Positions 62,915 through 64,000 of a stretch of DNA of 64,000 nucleotides are shown here, piece after piece (the first letter of the stretch is position 1; the number at the start of each line of letters is the position of its first letter). The stretch is from Massilia sp. Mn16-1_5. Its GTDB lineage: Bacteria; Pseudomonadota; Gammaproteobacteria; Burkholderiales; Burkholderiaceae_D. Where the stretch lies: NCBI RefSeq assembly GCF_004798585.1, contig NZ_PPXQ01000013.1, forward strand, positions 112,111-176,110. The letters run 5' to 3'. The translations under genes and the position numbers were made by a program. Below the pieces are notes generated by a model that was not told where the DNA came from, ran no database searches, and saw nothing but the letters and a program-made list of their open reading frames with translations.

Positions 62915-63667
62915 ATGAAATTCTCCGACGAACTCTTGATCGCATTCGTCAACGGCGAGCTGGCCGAGCCGGCCCGCGCCGCCGTCGAACGCGCCTTGCG
63001 CGCCGATCCCGCCATTGCCGCGCGCGTGGCCCAGCACCGTGCCCGGCGCAGCCGCGTCTACGGCGTGGTGGCGGGCGGACGCGAGGGCAACGGGCATGCG
63101 CACAGCCACGGGTCGCCTGCGGGCGCCAAGGTCGTGCACCTCGACACGGTGCGCGCGGCGCGCTGTGTGCCGCCGCCGACCGCACCGCCGACCCTCAAGC
63201 CGGCCTGGACGCTGCGCCACTGGGGCGCGGTCGCCGCCGCGCTGGCGGCCGGTGCCTTGGCCGGCTTCTTCGGCTGGCAAGCCTGGGAAGGCGAAGCGGA
63301 ACTGGCGTCCCTGAGCGGGGCCGAAGGCGCGCTGGTCGCGCAAGGCCACCTGGCCTCGGTCCTGAGCGCCCAGCTGGCCAGTCCCGGGCCCTCGGGGCGG
63401 GTGCGCATCGGCATCAGCTTCCTGGCCAAGGACGGCAGATATTGCCGCAGCTTCGTGATGGACACGACGGCCGGCCTGGCCTGCCGCGACGGTGGCCAGT
63501 GGAAGATCCCGGTGCTGGCGCAGGGGGCCGCAGGTGCGGCCTGGATGGACGGCAACGGCTTGCCGCCGGCCGTGCTCGATGCGATCGACAGCCGCATCGC
63601 CGGCACTCCGCTGGGGCCGGCCGCCGAGCGCGCCGCCCAGGCGCGCGGCTGGCGCAGGGAAGGCTGA
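62915..63667 (+). CDS. Anti-sigma-factor-like membrane protein
   Basis: A 250-residue protein. An N-terminal helical domain (MKFSDELLIAFVNGELAEPA, then RADPAIAARVAQHR) has the layout of anti-sigma domains. A single membrane helix (WGAVAAALAAGALAGFFGWQAW, about 105-126) and a periplasmic beta region with FLAKDGRYCRSFVMDTTAGLACRDGG follow. The zinc-binding HxxxCxxC of ZAS domains is missing. No sigma-factor gene is adjacent in the window, so the partner is unknown. Its TGA stop is immediately followed by the stop of the convergent gene. Confidence 0.65.
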   Translation: MKFSDELLIAFVNGELAEPARAAVERALRADPAIAARVAQHRARRSRVYGVVAGGREGNGHAHSHGSPAGAKVVHLDTVRAARCVPPPTAPPTLKPAWTLRHWGAVAAALAAGALAGFFGWQAWEGEAELASLSGAEGALVAQGHLASVLSAQLASPGPSGRVRIGISFLAKDGRYCRSFVMDTTAGLACRDGGQWKIPVLAQGAAGAAWMDGNGLPPAVLDAIDSRIAGTPLGPAAERAAQARGWRREG

Positions 63668-64000
63668 TCAGGCTTCGACGTCGAGCTGCGAGCCGGCGCT
63701 GTCCTGCGGCAAATAAGCCTGCTGCACTTCCTGGGTGCGCGACTGCGCCGCAGTGCCTTGCGCTTCGCTCGCCTGTTTCTTCTCGTAGGCGATCCGCTCT
63801 TCCTCGCTGACCTTGCGGTCGTTATTGGTGTCGGCTGCGGCGATGTAGTCGGTCGATGCGCTGTCGCTGCTGCCTGATGCACCACCTGCACCACCCGCGC
63901 CGCCCGCGGGCGCGCCGCCCGCGGGCTGTGCCGCAGCGGCTTCGGTATCGGCCGGGGCTGCGCCTTGCGCCGCGTCGGCCGCCGCGTCCTCGCCCGGAGG
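63668..64000 (-). CDS. EF-hand-containing protein, C-terminal fragment
   Basis: The last 110 codons of a gene entering from the right edge. An Ala/Gly/Pro-rich low-complexity stretch (GGAPAGGAGGAGGASGSS) is followed by a single EF-hand-like loop, DTNNDRKVSEEE, with calcium-type Asp/Asn spacing, then a Gln/Glu-rich tail ending SAGSQLDVEA. The role is unknown. It has no visible signal sequence in the part present. Confidence 0.7.
   Translation of the reverse strand, partial: PPGEDAAADAAQGAAPADTEAAAAQPAGGAPAGGAGGAGGASGSSDSASTDYIAAADTNNDRKVSEEERIAYEKKQASEAQGTAAQSRTQEVQQAYLPQDSAGSQLDVEA

Overview
The window looks like chromosomal DNA of a betaproteobacterium of the Burkholderiales, most likely Oxalobacteraceae and close to Massilia/Telluria. 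This is an inference. It rests on the high GC content, the rpsU-yqeY-dnaG-rpoD cluster with an acidic-insert RpoD, a Bug-type tripartite tricarboxylate transporter, the many GGDEF/EAL and sensor-kinase genes, and the short GC-rich palindromic elements scattered between genes.

Layout. 1-3.6 kb: housekeeping genes (sugar-phosphate mutarotase fragment, amiC-tsaE, queG, a small DUF3052-like protein). 3.7-8.1 kb: a DctS/DctR-like two-component pair divergent from a lone TRAP solute-binding protein, followed by a promoter-to-terminator unit with no convincing ORF (candidate small RNA). 8.1-20.7 kb: a large periplasmic-sensor GGDEF/EAL protein, ogt-xerD, a small charged protein, an RND efflux pair, a second GGDEF/EAL protein and an EEP-family hydrolase. 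20.7-27 kb: ybaK, plsY, a DsbA-like protein, a second EEP protein, tsaD, aroG, ybiB. 27.1-31.9 kb: a four-gene fimbria-like operon (two DUF4402 secreted proteins, PapD-like chaperone, usher). 32-38.9 kb: BaiN-type flavoprotein, rpsU, yqeY, dnaG, rpoD, a tRNA with CAU anticodon (probably Ile2), then katG and a membrane GGDEF protein.

42.5-53.4 kb is the main accessory region: two divergent operons around a GntR/FCD regulator. Leftward: GntR, a YdiJ-like FAD/Fe-S 2-hydroxyacid dehydrogenase, a crotonase-fold protein lacking both hydratase glutamates, and a CaiB/BaiF CoA-transferase. Rightward: a glyoxylate-type aminotransferase, TctC-TctB-TctA transporter and a GlcG/HbpS-like protein. Together they look like uptake and oxidation of an unidentified hydroxycarboxylate, with a GntR operator overlapping the rightward promoter. 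53.5-64 kb: RNase Z, a Cache-PAS-GGDEF protein with a palindrome-rich promoter, a CYP152-type P450 divergent from a homocysteine methyltransferase family protein, a CHASE sensor kinase, a cupredoxin-like membrane protein, a Lon-substrate-binding-domain protein, an anti-sigma-like membrane protein and a truncated EF-hand protein.

The most unusual signal is a family of roughly 100-137 bp intergenic elements whose ends read GTAGGG(T/C) and whose inner hairpins differ in sequence but stay paired. At four gene ends the TAG of the element terminus is the actual stop codon, and in one case both convergent neighbours stop inside the same element.
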